NCBI RefSeq assembly: GCF_040712315.1
Contig: NC_134017.1
Span: 28,565,273 to 28,629,272, forward strand
Length of the DNA stretch: 64,000 bases
Reading direction: 5' to 3'
Source of the DNA: Castanea sativa
Taxonomy: Eukaryota > Streptophyta > Magnoliopsida > Fagales > Fagaceae
Shown here: in pieces, positions 1-10,788 of the stretch
Layout of the letters: every line of letters starts with the position of its first letter
How positions within the stretch are numbered: position 1 is the first letter of the stretch
Notes under the pieces: generated by a model
What the model saw: the letters and a program-made list of their open reading frames with translations, nothing else
Databases searched by the model: none
What the model was told of the DNA's origin: nothing
Translations under genes and position numbers: made by a program

Positions 1-2070
1 CAATGAAACTCGATTTAATGAAAATTGAGTTACTTGCAAAATGTTACATAGAACTCGAGTTCCATGTAATTTTATTTTTTAAAATTTTTTGCCTATAACT
101 CGATTTTCTAAAAATCCTAAAAATTGAGTTTTTCATTGAAACTCAATTTTTAGAAAATCGAGTTTAAAACAGAGGCATATTGCTACTTATTTTTGCTGAA
201 AGGGGCAAAACCCCATTTTGGCCGAATTAGGAGTAAGAAAGAAGGAAAATTATATTACAAGATTGATGAGGTGATTGTATAAGAAATCACCAATAGGAGG
301 AAAATAGTGTGAGTAAAGAGATTAAGTAAGATCCAATCAACCTGCCTGACACCGTGTTAAAATCAAAATGAAATAGAGAATATTGTGGTGAAGGCAGAAG
401 CAAAGAAAAAGAGAATGGAAACAAAGAAAATTACATTATTCAGCATGATGGCTTACATTCCTGGGACAATGGCCTAAAGAGGTACATTTTCTAATACACC
501 TTTCTTGAAAGTACATTACATGAATTACATATTTATAAATGAATTACATAAAAAAAATTGATAATAATTTGAATTTGAATTGCATATTTATCACCTCGAT
601 CCTAAGATTTTCTCTAAAAATTAATCTTATAATTTTCTCTTGAAATCTATGTTTTGAATTGGTATTCAATGACAACGACAGTGAATTATTCTATCCAATA
701 AAGATTACTTTTTTTGTTTAAACAATAAAAATTACATTAATATGTCATATCTGTTTGTAGGAAAATTGGAAGTAACTTTATTATTTTTCCCTATTTTATT
801 AGGTTATATAGTTAAAAGACAAAGTTTGTTTTGTTGGAATGAAATCTATGTGGACGGAAAAGGAAGGAGAGAAAAATCATAGTTTTTTTTTTTTCCTTAG
901 TTGGTTGAAATCTGAGAGGTTAGGTGGTCCCGGTGTTTTCCAGTCCAGCGACGCCAAAACCTAATCTGTCCTGTTTGGAGAGAATCTAGAGGAAAAAGGT
1001 GGCCTTAATTAATATGCTCCTTGTCTTATGTTTATTTATTATTTATTATTATTATTATTTTGTGCTAATATAAACTTCTTCTTATTATTTTAGTCATAGA
1101 CGAGATAAAGAATAATAAAATAATATAACAAGTGTGATGTGTTCAATTTTATAGGATGTCATATTTACTAATTTTATTGATAATAAGTAATAGTTTTCCT
1201 ATATAATGATTAAATGAATACTTCTCATATGCTAGGTAATTAGAGGTAAAGAAAGTTATATTAGTTTTCCATCATTTTACTTCCATTCTCGTAATTAAAC
1301 ACATGATGGAAAAATTAAAATAATTTCTCTCATATCACAATTTTCTATCATCCCAGCTAAAGTTACTTAACAAAGCCAAATGCTTTTATCTTTCAATTTC
1401 TTTCACGTTCCTTAAAAAGAAAATTTCTAAGGTAAAGACCAAGTTTTGATTATCATATTATGTATGACAAGAACATCTTTATTTAATTTTATAGTATATG
1501 TGTACGTTTGACATTAGCTTAAAAAGCCTCTTTTTTTTTTTTCTTATTTAGTTTATTTTTACTACTATTTATGGGTTTCACTACACAATTTTGTATTATT
1601 TATGAGTCTCATTGTACTATTTCAACTATTTTTTTAAACTTTTTTTACAATAATTTCAACAAATTTTTTTTCAATTTTAACTAAATAAACTATTTCTAAA
1701 CAGACATGTATATTTTTACTTATACCAATTAATAATTTTGAAATTAACTTTGCGTTTAATCTTTCTTGGACTGTTACTAGTTTTATTATTTTTCTTGGTT
1801 TGGTTTACAGCAAACAAGGAAGAGGCATCATTCTTTATTAATATGAGAGAATTTCACAACACCTCTTAAGCACAAAGATGTAAAAGCATTGTCTCAAATA
1901 GTTGAGACAATAAGATTTGTGGCATTAATTTAGTATATGAAATTATCTGTTAAACACTAGGCCAAGGTGTGATAGCTTGTTTCTCAAAAAAACAAGGTAT
2001 GAATCGTGTGATAGCTCCTTTCACACTGATAGTCTGTTACCGATTAGTTTCCATCACTTTAACCACAAAT
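1..2070. other. AT-rich intergenic spacer
   Basis: No gene is visible. The first 180 bases contain several short opposed copies of a motif like AACTCGATTTT and its complement, which suggests the edge of an unidentified repeat. The rest is homopolymer-rich AT sequence with no long open frame and no splice-bounded coding stretch. A small hairpin (TTGTCTCAA / TTGAGACAA) lies near 1890-1912. Confidence 0.6.
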
Positions 2071-3316
2071 CGGGCTGTTTGATTTTTTTTTTTTTTTTAC
2101 TCATTATTCGTCACTTAATTTTTATCATTTATCACTTAAAATATCTCAATTTTTTATACTCACCCATTTGGCACATTTTTTTAACTTCTCGTCATCCCAT
2201 TTTTTGTACTTGTTGTAGGACCCATGCTTGACTCCTCACTCAGTGAGCCTACCCGTGAGGAGGTGATTCATGTGAGATCCCGTGGCCAATTTTGGTGAGG
2301 ATTTTTTCCGCAAGGAATCCAGGTACAGTCTTAGGCCTGTAATGTAATCTTTGGTTGTCCAATGTCCATCCAAAACCCAGGTAAGAGCATAGCATAGAGC
2401 TTTTTCTCTACTGCAATCTTAGGAAACACCTCCTTTTTCAATTGAGGTGGGCCGCAATTCAATCCGATCAAGAACAGAGGGGTTCAACAGGTAAATTCTA
2501 GCATTGATCTTGTTGCCCACAAATATTTTTGGTTTCTCTACAAATATTCTTGTTCTTTTTCTTCATCTACCTCCCCCTTCTTCTCCATCAAACCCAAAAC
2601 CCCATCTCCAAAACCCCATTTCATCAAAGCCTCCACAAACCCATCTCCTCCACTGCAACAACAGCCAAAACCCATCTCAGTCTCCAAACCCCGCCGCCTA
2701 CTCGACGAAAACATCCGCGACAAGGCTCGCCAACCCAACATACTCTTACCTCTTCTTCGCCAAGTACGTCCCTTTCAACCCGGACCTATCTCACCAAACC
2801 TCCGACGATTGGTGCAGCGGCGCGAGAAGGGTTTTTCCGAGGTTGGGGCGGCGCGGGTTGGGTGAGCTCCGATCAGCGACTGCGCGCGTGAGGAGGTGAT
2901 TATTTTTGAAACCCATTCATGTTTGTTATGTGATGAAGAACCAAAAAAAATAAAATAAAATAGGAACGAACTGACAAGATTCTGGCAAAAAGGAAGAAAA
3001 AAAAGTGAGGAAAGAACAAACTGAAGACCAGTGGAGAAAAAAAGAAAAATAAAAAAAAGAGTGAAGTCAAAAGTTGCGGCGGATAGTTTCTTCTATGTAC
3101 GTATATTTATAAAAATGTCATTATAATTTTATTTTTATAATTTAAAAATATTTTTCAATTTTTATAATTTATCATTCAAAAATCAGAGAATTAAGTGATG
3201 GAATCAAAACTTAAAAACAAATTCAAACAGAGTTTTTTTCGTAGGATTCATATATTTTGAGTTATAGGTGATGAAAATAGAGTTATGAGTTATGAAAACA
3301 GAAAATCTAAACAACA
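2071..3316. mobile_element. TIR DNA element with coding-like insert (Pack-type)
   Basis: The left end reads GGGCTGTTTGATTTTT followed by an ACTCATTATTCGTCACTTAA-like run. The reverse complement of the right end reads TTGTTTAGATTTTCTG, then ATAACTCATAACTC and TCCATCACTTAATT. The two ends therefore carry the same degenerate motifs in opposite orientation over more than 100 bp, as in a MULE- or hAT-like TIR element. The interior (2240-2900) is much more GC-rich than the surroundings and holds coding-like sequence rather than a transposase. I could not find a clean target-site duplication, so both ends are approximate. Confidence 0.45.
2504..2899 (+). pseudogene. GC-rich coding-like fragment, probably captured
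   Basis: A 131-codon open frame lies in GC-rich, proline- and serine-rich sequence. An overlapping frame is also open over much of the same stretch, so the true reading frame is uncertain. I do not recognise the product. The sharp compositional contrast and the position between opposed terminal repeats suggest a fragment of a host gene picked up by the enclosing element. The upstream part (2230-2500) has possible splice-like junctions (CAGGTAA near 2490) but nothing decisive. It could also be a chance frame in a GC-rich patch. Confidence 0.3.
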
Positions 3317-4751
3317 ATTAATGGCCGCTAAATCAAGGATATTATAGAGTATAAATCAACTAATATTTTTATATTTTATTTTTGACTTCTTATCTTATTT
3401 TATTTTATTTTTTGGTTTTCAAATGTGAGGATTTAAACCGATCATATTATATATACTATATATAAAAAAATTCTCCCATTTCAAATGGACTTTTTTATAG
3501 TTCTAAAATACCCTCATCCATGAAGGGTAACTTCATTTAAAAATAATATTATAAATGTCAAATAAAAAATTTCAATTTGAATTAAAAAAAAAAACTTCTA
3601 AAATTCAAGTTTTTTTTTTCCCTTTACGTTGAAAAAATAAATTACAGTTATCGCTTATTTTTAAAGTTTATCATTTTTATTTTTTTGAAAAAAAATTAAA
3701 TTATAAAAAATACAATTTATTAGTCTTTATCTAAAAAAAAATTCGTTCTCAGAGGCTACTTATAATATAATGGGCTGCTCCAAATTGCTTCAAAATGCCT
3801 CACAAGTCTACATTCTTCAGCCACACGTTTTTCACCATTCAAGCATATAATTCACTCTAGGGCCCGCGTCATATATTTTGGAGCTTAAAGCCCTAAATTT
3901 AATTGAAATTTATATATTTAACTATCAATTAAATAAATAATTTAATAAATTAATATTAACCAAAATAATGTTAATTTTATACAGAGAATCAGAAATAATT
4001 TTAATTAACTAAAATAAATGAAATTTTTTATTTTTATTTTTATTTTAGAAATTAAAGTTTACTTTTTTTAATAATTAAATTGAAGTTTACTTTATCCTGG
4101 ATAAGAAAATGCCTCTTTAAGTAAAGCTGTAATCTAGTTTTCAATTTTTAATTTTAGTGTTAACGAAGTGATAGAGATTGTTTTGTATGTATGTTTGTGT
4201 GGAAGATTAGGTAGATAATGTTGAGGATATATTTTATGGGGTATTGGAAAGTCTCAAAACTTTTTTTTTTTCCTTTGATAGTTTAGGTTTTGTTAGATTG
4301 AGTTTCTATTGGTCTAATAAGTTTTAAACCCTTTTGCTGGTGGAAAAAAAAAATAGTGCACAGCCTTTTTTATTATCTAAATTATTTATTATTGTACAAT
4401 TTTTAAAAAATGCTAAAGGTGGTACAAATTTTACTAAATAAAACATAGAAACTAATGTGGCAATAATATTGTTGGGCTTCAACAATGTAATTATAAATGA
4501 ATGTTTGATTTGATTTGATATTTTGATTGGTGAGACAAAGTAATATTAACTCAATATCCCTAATATTACTCTACAATTTTTGGCCTTCTATAACTAGGTG
4601 AGACATTTTTTTTTAAAGGGGTAGAACCTTTTGTAATGGGGGCCTTGAGCCGCCACTGATTCTTTCCTTTCACACACACTATAACCTATTTATTAAATGA
4701 ATTAGAGAAAGAATATTTAAACTTTTCTTACTAAATTCATGTCTAAATTGT

Positions 4752-4752
<1 letters not shown>
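3317..4752. other. AT-rich spacer, no gene seen
   Basis: Very AT-rich sequence dense in A and T runs, with no coding evidence on either strand. Around 4560-4660 a stretch ending in GGGGGCCTTGAGCCGCCACTG resembles the end of a degraded DNA transposon, but I cannot pair it with another end. Confidence 0.55.

Positions 4753-4840
<88 letters not shown>
4753..4840. repeat. (AAT)n-(ATT)n microsatellite, self-complementary
   Basis: About a dozen AAT units are followed directly by about sixteen ATT units, so the two halves are complementary and can form one hairpin or cruciform. This is read directly from the sequence. Confidence 0.95.
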
Positions 4841-4930
4841 CAAATGCATGAGAGAAATGCATAAACTGTTCTATACATGTATGTTTTGGGTTTATTTATT
4901 GGGACTCCAATAAATGTCTCATTGCTCATG

Positions 4931-5206
4931 TAGAGTTCCTAGGGTACTCTACCAGTAGAGTTCCTAGGGTACTCTACCAGTAGAGTTCATTAAATCCTAA
5001 CCACTCTTTAATGATTTAATGGTTTAGATTCTGCCATGTCAGCATTTTATTAATAATATTCTTGAAATAATAAAATAATGTTGTAAACAAAACAATTAAG
5101 ATGATTGTTAATAAAATGCTGACATGACAAAATCTAGACCATTAAATCATTAAAGAGTGGTTAGGATTTAATAAACTCTACTTGGTAGAGTACCTTAGGA
5201 ACTCTA
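4931..5206. mobile_element. Fold-back MITE with ~110-bp inverted arms
   Basis: The left arm starts TAGAGTTCCTAGGGTACTCT and the right arm is its near-complement, ending AGTACCTTAGGAACTCTA. The complementarity continues through AACCACTCTTTAATGATTTA and on to CATGTCAGCATTTTATTAA. Only about 60 bp separate the arms. The left arm alone carries a 25-bp direct duplication (4931 and 4956). There is no coding capacity. It fits a non-autonomous MITE or solo fold-back element; the superfamily is not clear because the target duplication is unreadable. Confidence 0.8.
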
Positions 5207-6068
5207 GAGGATCTGAATCCATGTTTGGTCTACTAAATAGAGATTACGATAAGAATAATAATTTGTATTAATATGATTAAAAGATGTTTTTTTATGAGAA
5301 AGGATTAAAAGTTGTTATAATTGAATAACTATTACTATTCATTTGTTTGGTTGTAAAAATTAATTTTTTACATATGAAATGTTTGTAAAATGTGATGCAC
5401 GTGGACATTTTGTATTTCTTTGAAAATACATTAATTTCAAAATTGTTAGACATACCTAGGAATAACTATTACAACTATTTTAAAGATAAATAACTATTCT
5501 CAATTTAATGAGTTATTCCTAAGTAAAAATCATTCCTGGTATGCACCAAATAACCAAATATTTATAACACATAAATAACTATTTCATTGCCAGATATATT
5601 ACCGCGTACAAAACATGCCCTAAATATTTTAGTTCCTTTGACTTGCATAGCTGTATAGACCAGCCTCTTTTTTCTATATTTTGAGGTATTTGCATTTGAA
5701 ATGGTTAATGCCATCGTACCATGTCATCAGTCTAATGATACATTCAATTGAATATGCCCTGTATATACCCAACCCTTGAATTGTTTTTGGTTGCTGCATT
5801 AATTGCTTATGGTATCCATAAAGTATCACAATTTTTTGCAAATTATGTGTCATCCAATATAAATCCAAGAAAGTGCATAATCTTTCTCATATATATTGTT
5901 TCAAGATAATCAAAAAAACAAAATATGTTGTTTTAATTGATTTATTTTTTCTTTCCATTTCCTTTTGACTCTATCTTTCTCAAACTGAGCAAAAATATTT
6001 TGGTAGTATTTTCTTTTACTTTTGTTTGTGACAGAAATAAACTCATTATACAAGGCAACCATATCAAT
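5207..6068. other. AT-rich spacer, no gene seen
   Basis: Open frames here are short and low-complexity, without recognisable domains or splice structure. This is treated as intergenic DNA downstream of the minus-strand MYB gene. Confidence 0.5.
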
Positions 6069-6383
6069 TTCAAAATCGGGTATAAAGCCTTCATACACCT
6101 TACAAGAGTTATCGACTTTTGTAAGGGGTAAGTTGTGTGATATTATGTCATTGCCCCCATTCCCTGTGTGTGTGTGTGTTGCTCTGTTTACTTTTCTTCT
6201 CAAAAAAAAGAAACGTGGGTAGTCCTACATCGCCTAAGAGTGAGTTCAAAATCGGGTATAAAGCCTTCATACACCTTACAAGAATCACCAGTTTTTGTAA
6301 GGGATAAGTTATGTGATATTATGCTTTTGTCCTCGTTCGCTGTGTGTGTGTTGTTCTGTTTACTTTACTTCTCAAAAAAAAAA
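6069..6383 (+). repeat. Tandem duplication, 176-bp period
   Basis: A unit starting TTCAAAATCGGGTATAAAGC begins at 6069 and again at 6245. Both copies continue through CATACACCTTACAAG, a TTTGTAAGGG(A/G)TAAGTT block, a GTGTGTGTG run and CTTCTCAAAAAAAA. Copies differ by scattered substitutions, so the duplication is not recent. A third start (ATATCAATTTCAAAATC) follows at 6384. The unit may be a small repeated RNA-gene-like sequence (see the promoter motif at 6221). Confidence 0.8.
6221..6262 (+). promoter_or_regulatory. USE-like box plus TATA, snRNA-type promoter motif
   Basis: AGTCCTACATCG (6221-6232) matches the plant snRNA upstream sequence element RTCCCACATCG with one substitution. A TATAAAG box starts 24 bp after its end, close to the spacing of RNA polymerase III-type plant U6/U3 promoters. 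The sequence downstream does not look like U6, U3 or 7SL RNA to me, so the product, if any, is unknown. The first duplicated unit (6069) has the TATA part but no USE. Confidence 0.4.
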
Positions 6384-6976
6384 ATATCAATTTCAAAATC
6401 TTGATCCATAAGATTGATTACTCTTAATTGATTTATATATATATATATAGCCTTAGATTAGCAAAATTGGGACAGTCTAGTTTACAGTTAATATTTTACT
6501 TTTTTTTAAATTTGACAGTTTATGATATAACACCATATATACCTTAAATTTTGTAAAATTCATTAAAACCATTAAATAGATCCATTTTAAATGGAGAAGA
6601 TCCTAATATCATGAATTTTAGACAGAATCCAGACCTAATAATCCAATTATCACTTATCTAAAAACCAGGAACTGAAGAATAAATTAACTTATAGTAATAG
6701 GAATCTGATTAGGATGATTACAAGAATTATTTCCTTGATCATTAGGAAGTTGAACTTAACAAGCTAGCCCAAAAGCTACATATGCATAACATATATTCCC
6801 TGCATTATTATAGTAGCAAGAATAAACTTGCGTGAATGATCGCTTTCACATATCAGACATTTAGGTGGCTGTTTTTAGCTAGAGAAATATCCCAAGCATT
6901 ATTTTAATATTTTACAATCAGTCACCACCGCATTTGTTATTTATAAAAATAGATCCTTGTAGTGCAGAAACTTGCA
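6384..6976. other. 3' flank of the MYB gene
   Basis: AT-rich sequence with no coding evidence. On the minus strand it follows the MYB stop codon and should include its 3' UTR and poly(A) region; AATAAA-like A/T-rich motifs are present but none stands out. Confidence 0.45.
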
Positions 6977-8431
6977 TTAGTTTTTTGGCAATTCCTGCAT
7001 CACTTGGTCAAACAAGTCTATGTCATCATGGTATAAAATATATGGAGATATTGGAAACTCATCTGGGATATTCGTGTTGTCTGCTACAAATGGTTCAGTC
7101 CAAAAGTCTCCAAAGGTGTCTTCAAATGTTTCGAATGAAGTAAGACAGTCTTCTTCAGCCCAATTTATGCCAGTTACAGGTGGATGATCATATCTCAAAG
7201 AGAAGTGTTCAGAGGAAGATAGTTCTGTGGACAAGGGAGAGCTTTCTAAGGTTTGGTGAGAGGAAGCACTGGCATGAAGGCTTTCCTTTTCTGATTCTCT
7301 ATTTTTCTTGGCTTTGCATGGGGAAGTTTCATTAAATTGCTCCTTCACCTCAGATTTTTTTGGATTTTGCTTTACATGCTTCTTTAGGTGCGTGTGCCAA
7401 TGGTTCTTTATCTCATTGTCTGTTCGTCTGGGTAAATGCTTGGCAATCATAGACCATCTGAAAGGAGAACATTTCGCGTCAATTCATTGAAGAAGAAGCT
7501 TTATGAAGGACATCAAGAAAAAATTACGATAAACAATACCTTCTTTTTTTTTTGGTTATTCAGGTAAGTGAAAATAGATTATAGTATTTTATATGTGTGT
7601 GTGTGTCACAAAGTTTTAAAAAGTGAAATTTTTTTATATATACTTGTTTCCAGCTTCTTCATGTAACTTGATGATTAAATCCTCTTCTCCATTGGTGAAG
7701 TTTCCACGTTTTACATCTGGATAGAGGTAGTTCAACCATCGCAGCCTGCAACTCTTGCCGCACCTTGATAAACCTGTCCAAAACATCATAGTATTATTAA
7801 TGTTTTTTTTGGGTAAGAATAGTATTATTAATGTTACGTCATACTACTTAATTATTTTGATTTCTTATCTCTCACACACATACATGTATAATTGCCAGAA
7901 ACAAATAAGTAAAAGTTGCATAAACGGAATTAAAGTAACAAAGCCATACACATATAATTAAGTTTCATGCACGATGCATGAAGAGAATTTTTGTTACATA
8001 AAAAGAGTGAGGAACAACGTGCAGGAAAAGATGTTCTTGCTATAAATAATGTTGTCTTCTAGATGAAAATCCTTTCACTTGTCTCTTGTAATCTTCTAAT
8101 TTAGATGGAATGCTAAAATAGTATGTTCAAATTCATATTCACTGAAAAAATAAAAATTTCACCCAGACAAATGATAAGACCCTAGGTAATTTATAAATAA
8201 ATAAAAAATTATAATCAACCTACATAAATTTTTTATTATATAAAAAAGAAAAAGAAAACCAAGATCCATTCTTTAAAATAATATTATATTGTTCATACCG
8301 GCAAGCTTGGGAAGTTTGTACCAATTTGAGTGGCCATATCTCTGAATAAAACTTCTTAGCTTATCATCTTCTTCTGGAGTCCATGCACCTTTCTTCAGTC
8401 CATTTTTGTCATAGAAGGAGGCTCTCACCAT
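6977..8431 (-). CDS. R2R3-MYB transcription factor, three exons
   Basis: The coding sequence joins exon 1 (8431-8299), exon 2 (7773-7644) and exon 3 (7457-6977), giving 247 residues. Both introns (7774-8298 and 7458-7643) are GT-AG and fall at the two classic R2R3-MYB positions, in phases 1 and 2. R2 has Trp17, Trp37 and Trp57; R3 has Phe70, Trp89 and Trp108. The DNA-recognition stretches [10 protein letters not shown] and [16 protein letters not shown] are present. The acidic C-terminus has SFETF and FGDFW motifs like MYB13/14/15-type (subgroup 2) stress regulators, so a nuclear transcription factor of that group is likely. Oddities are Arg98 where Gly is usual (LPxRTDN), Tyr62 in the usual LRP, and Glu84 where bHLH-binding MYBs have Leu. 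ATG 8431 is chosen because [17 protein letters not shown] is the normal MYB start. An upstream in-frame ATG (8464) is in the likely 5' UTR. Confidence 0.9.
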
Positions 8432-8519
8432 TTCTCTCTCTCCCCCGATGGTCTTGTAGCTCAAAACAATTAATAACTTTCACTAAACTATGTATGCTTA
8501 TAACAATTGAACTATCATT

Positions 8520-8537
8520 AAACATTTTATGGGGACA
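8520..8537 (-). promoter_or_regulatory. Possible TATA region of the MYB gene
   Basis: On the minus strand CCCCATAAAATG lies about 100 bp upstream of the MYB start codon, between that codon and the Stowaway-like element. It is the best TATA-like match in the short stretch of promoter not occupied by transposons. This rests on motif and position only. Confidence 0.3.
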
Positions 8538-8928
8538 TTTGGGCCCTAATGAATTTGCAATCATGAGATAAGTACAAAATAATACTTCCTCCGACCCAAA
8601 TTGTTTAGCTTGCAATCCCTTTAATGATGTCCCAAAATTAAGCCCTATTTTAAAAGTCAAACTCTATTATTTTATTAACATTTTCATTATAACATTGTAG
8701 AATTTACCAATAATTGTATTAAAATTTGAAGATAAGTTTGCAATCTACAGCTAATAGAGTTTGTAATGATAGATGTAGACTTGTAATACACCAATAGAGT
8801 TTTTATATGCACAATTGTTTAAATTTTTTATAAATTTGTTTAAGAGTAATTTAGGAAGCTTATAACTTATTTATAAAGAGATAAGACATTTAATGGTGCT
8901 TTTCTAAATAGTTGGAATTTCTAAGTAG

Positions 8929-9415
8929 CACTACAACAAAAGTGGGCTATGGTGACGAAATCTAGTGAGGATAAACAATTTCATCACCAAATGATAACAT
9001 TTAGTGAGGAAAAGAAGAATTCGTCACCAAATATTATAAAAATATTAAAATTGGTGACGAAATCAATATTTCGTCACCAAAGATGTACCAATTGGTGACG
9101 AAATCAATATTTCGTCACAAAAGATGTACAAATTGGTGACGAAATATTTATTTTGTCACTATAGGTCATGAAAAAAAGGCAAACCTAGGGTGACGAAATA
9201 TTTGCGTCACCAAAAACTTACTAGAGGTGACGAAATTTTAAATTCGTCACCCAATATTAGGATGTAGGTGTTCTTGGTGACGAAATAAATTTTTGTCACC
9301 TATTGTTTAACCAAAGACTAACCAGAGGTGATGAAATTCCAAATTCAACATCTAATATTAAGATGGAGGTGTTTTTGGTGACAAAATAAGTGTTTGTCAC
9401 CTATTGTTTACAAAT
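8929..9415. repeat. CACTA subterminal repeats, left
   Basis: At least ten copies of GGTGACGAAAT or its complement ATTTCGTCACC occur at short intervals and in both orientations. They match the right-hand zone. In CACTA elements such motifs are transposase-binding sites. Confidence 0.9.
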
Positions 9416-9479
9416 AATTAAGGATTGCCATGGGCAGGGTATACCCATATATACCCGGTTTGTTTATCCATAGATATCC

Positions 9480-10700
9480 ATACCCTACCCAAAGCTAATT
9501 TTTATAAAATCAACAAATATGCTCAAAATCCACCAAAATGACCAATATATCCTCAAAATCTCTAAAATATGCAAAATACCCATGAAACCTTTAAAATGAC
9601 CAAAATATTCCTACAATCTCTAAAATCACCAATTATGCTAAAAACCCACTAAAATGACCAAAATATCTCTGAATCTCTAAAATGAGCAAAATACCCATAA
9701 AATAACCTAAAAAATTACTAAAATACCCCCAAAATCACCTAATATGCTCAAAAATCACTAAAAATTACCAAAATATCCCCTAAACCTCATAAATGACCGA
9801 AATACTCTAATCCTAAAAAATGACCAAAGTACACACAAAACCTAAAAAATTACCCCTCGAAACCTAAAATTTGGCCAAAATACCCCCAAAACAACAAATT
9901 ACCAAAATAGCACCCACATTCTCAAAAAATAACCTAAATAGCTTTGAAACCTAAAAACTGACCAAAATAGCCTTAATGCTTTAAAATTACCAAAATACTC
10001 CTAATCCTAAAAAAATGACCAAAATACCCCCAAAAACTTCAAAAATGACCAAAATACCCCTGAAACCTATAAAATGACAAAAATGGCCCTAAAACCTATA
10101 CGATCATAAAAATACACCCTAAACCTAAAAGATGATCGAAATGCCCTCAAACCTAAAAATGACCAAAATACCCCTAAATGAAAAAAAAATACTCATTTTT
10201 ATAATTTCTGGCTATTTTGGTTATTTTTTAGGTTTAGGGGGTATTTTGGTCATTTTATTGGGTTTTGAGGGTATCTTTGGTTATTTTTTAGGTTTAGGGG
10301 GGTATTTTGGTAATTTTCATATTTCAAGGGTATTTTGGCCATATTTAGGTTTCATGGGTATTTTGGTAATGTTTAAATTTTGGGAAGTATTTCAGTCATT
10401 TCTTAGATTTAGGACGTATTTTTGTCATTTTTAAGTTTCGAGGGGTATTTTGGTCATTTTGAAGGTTCCAAGGGTATTTCAATTATTTCTTAGCTTTAGG
10501 GTGAATTTTGGTATTTTTTTAGTTTCGGGGGATATTTTGGTAATGTTTTAAGTTTTAGGGGTATTTTGGTAATTTTATGATTTTAGAGTTATTTCTGTCA
10601 TTTTTTAGGCTTAGGGTGCATTTTGGCAATTTTAGAGCATTTTAGGAGTACTTTGGTTATTTGCAAGTTTTAGAGGCAATTTGGTAATTTTGATAATTGG
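9480..10700. repeat. 1.2-kb fold-back of ~30-bp repeats
   Basis: From 9480 to about 10190 the plus strand repeats variants of ATGACCAAAATACCCCTAAA. From about 10200 to 10700 it repeats the complement, variants of GGGGTATTTTGGTCATTTTT. The two arms meet near 10195 and could form a long imperfect RNA hairpin. The open frame across 10132-10434 is a by-product of the repeat. Confidence 0.85.
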
Positions 10701-10788
10701 GTAATTGAGTGGGTTGGAGTTTACCCATAATAATTTGGTTGAGTTAGGTTTGGGTTAGATTTAATTAGTTAAATGGATAATAATGTGT

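Noticed and set aside
1..180. Short opposed AACTCGATTTT motifs considered as a MITE
   Set aside because: The element would start before the window, and no paired ends or duplication can be seen.
10132..10434. 100-codon plus-strand frame with repeating Gly/Phe/Leu pattern
   Set aside because: It is a translation of the short-repeat fold-back arm. The periodicity comes from the DNA repeat, and there is no start context or domain.
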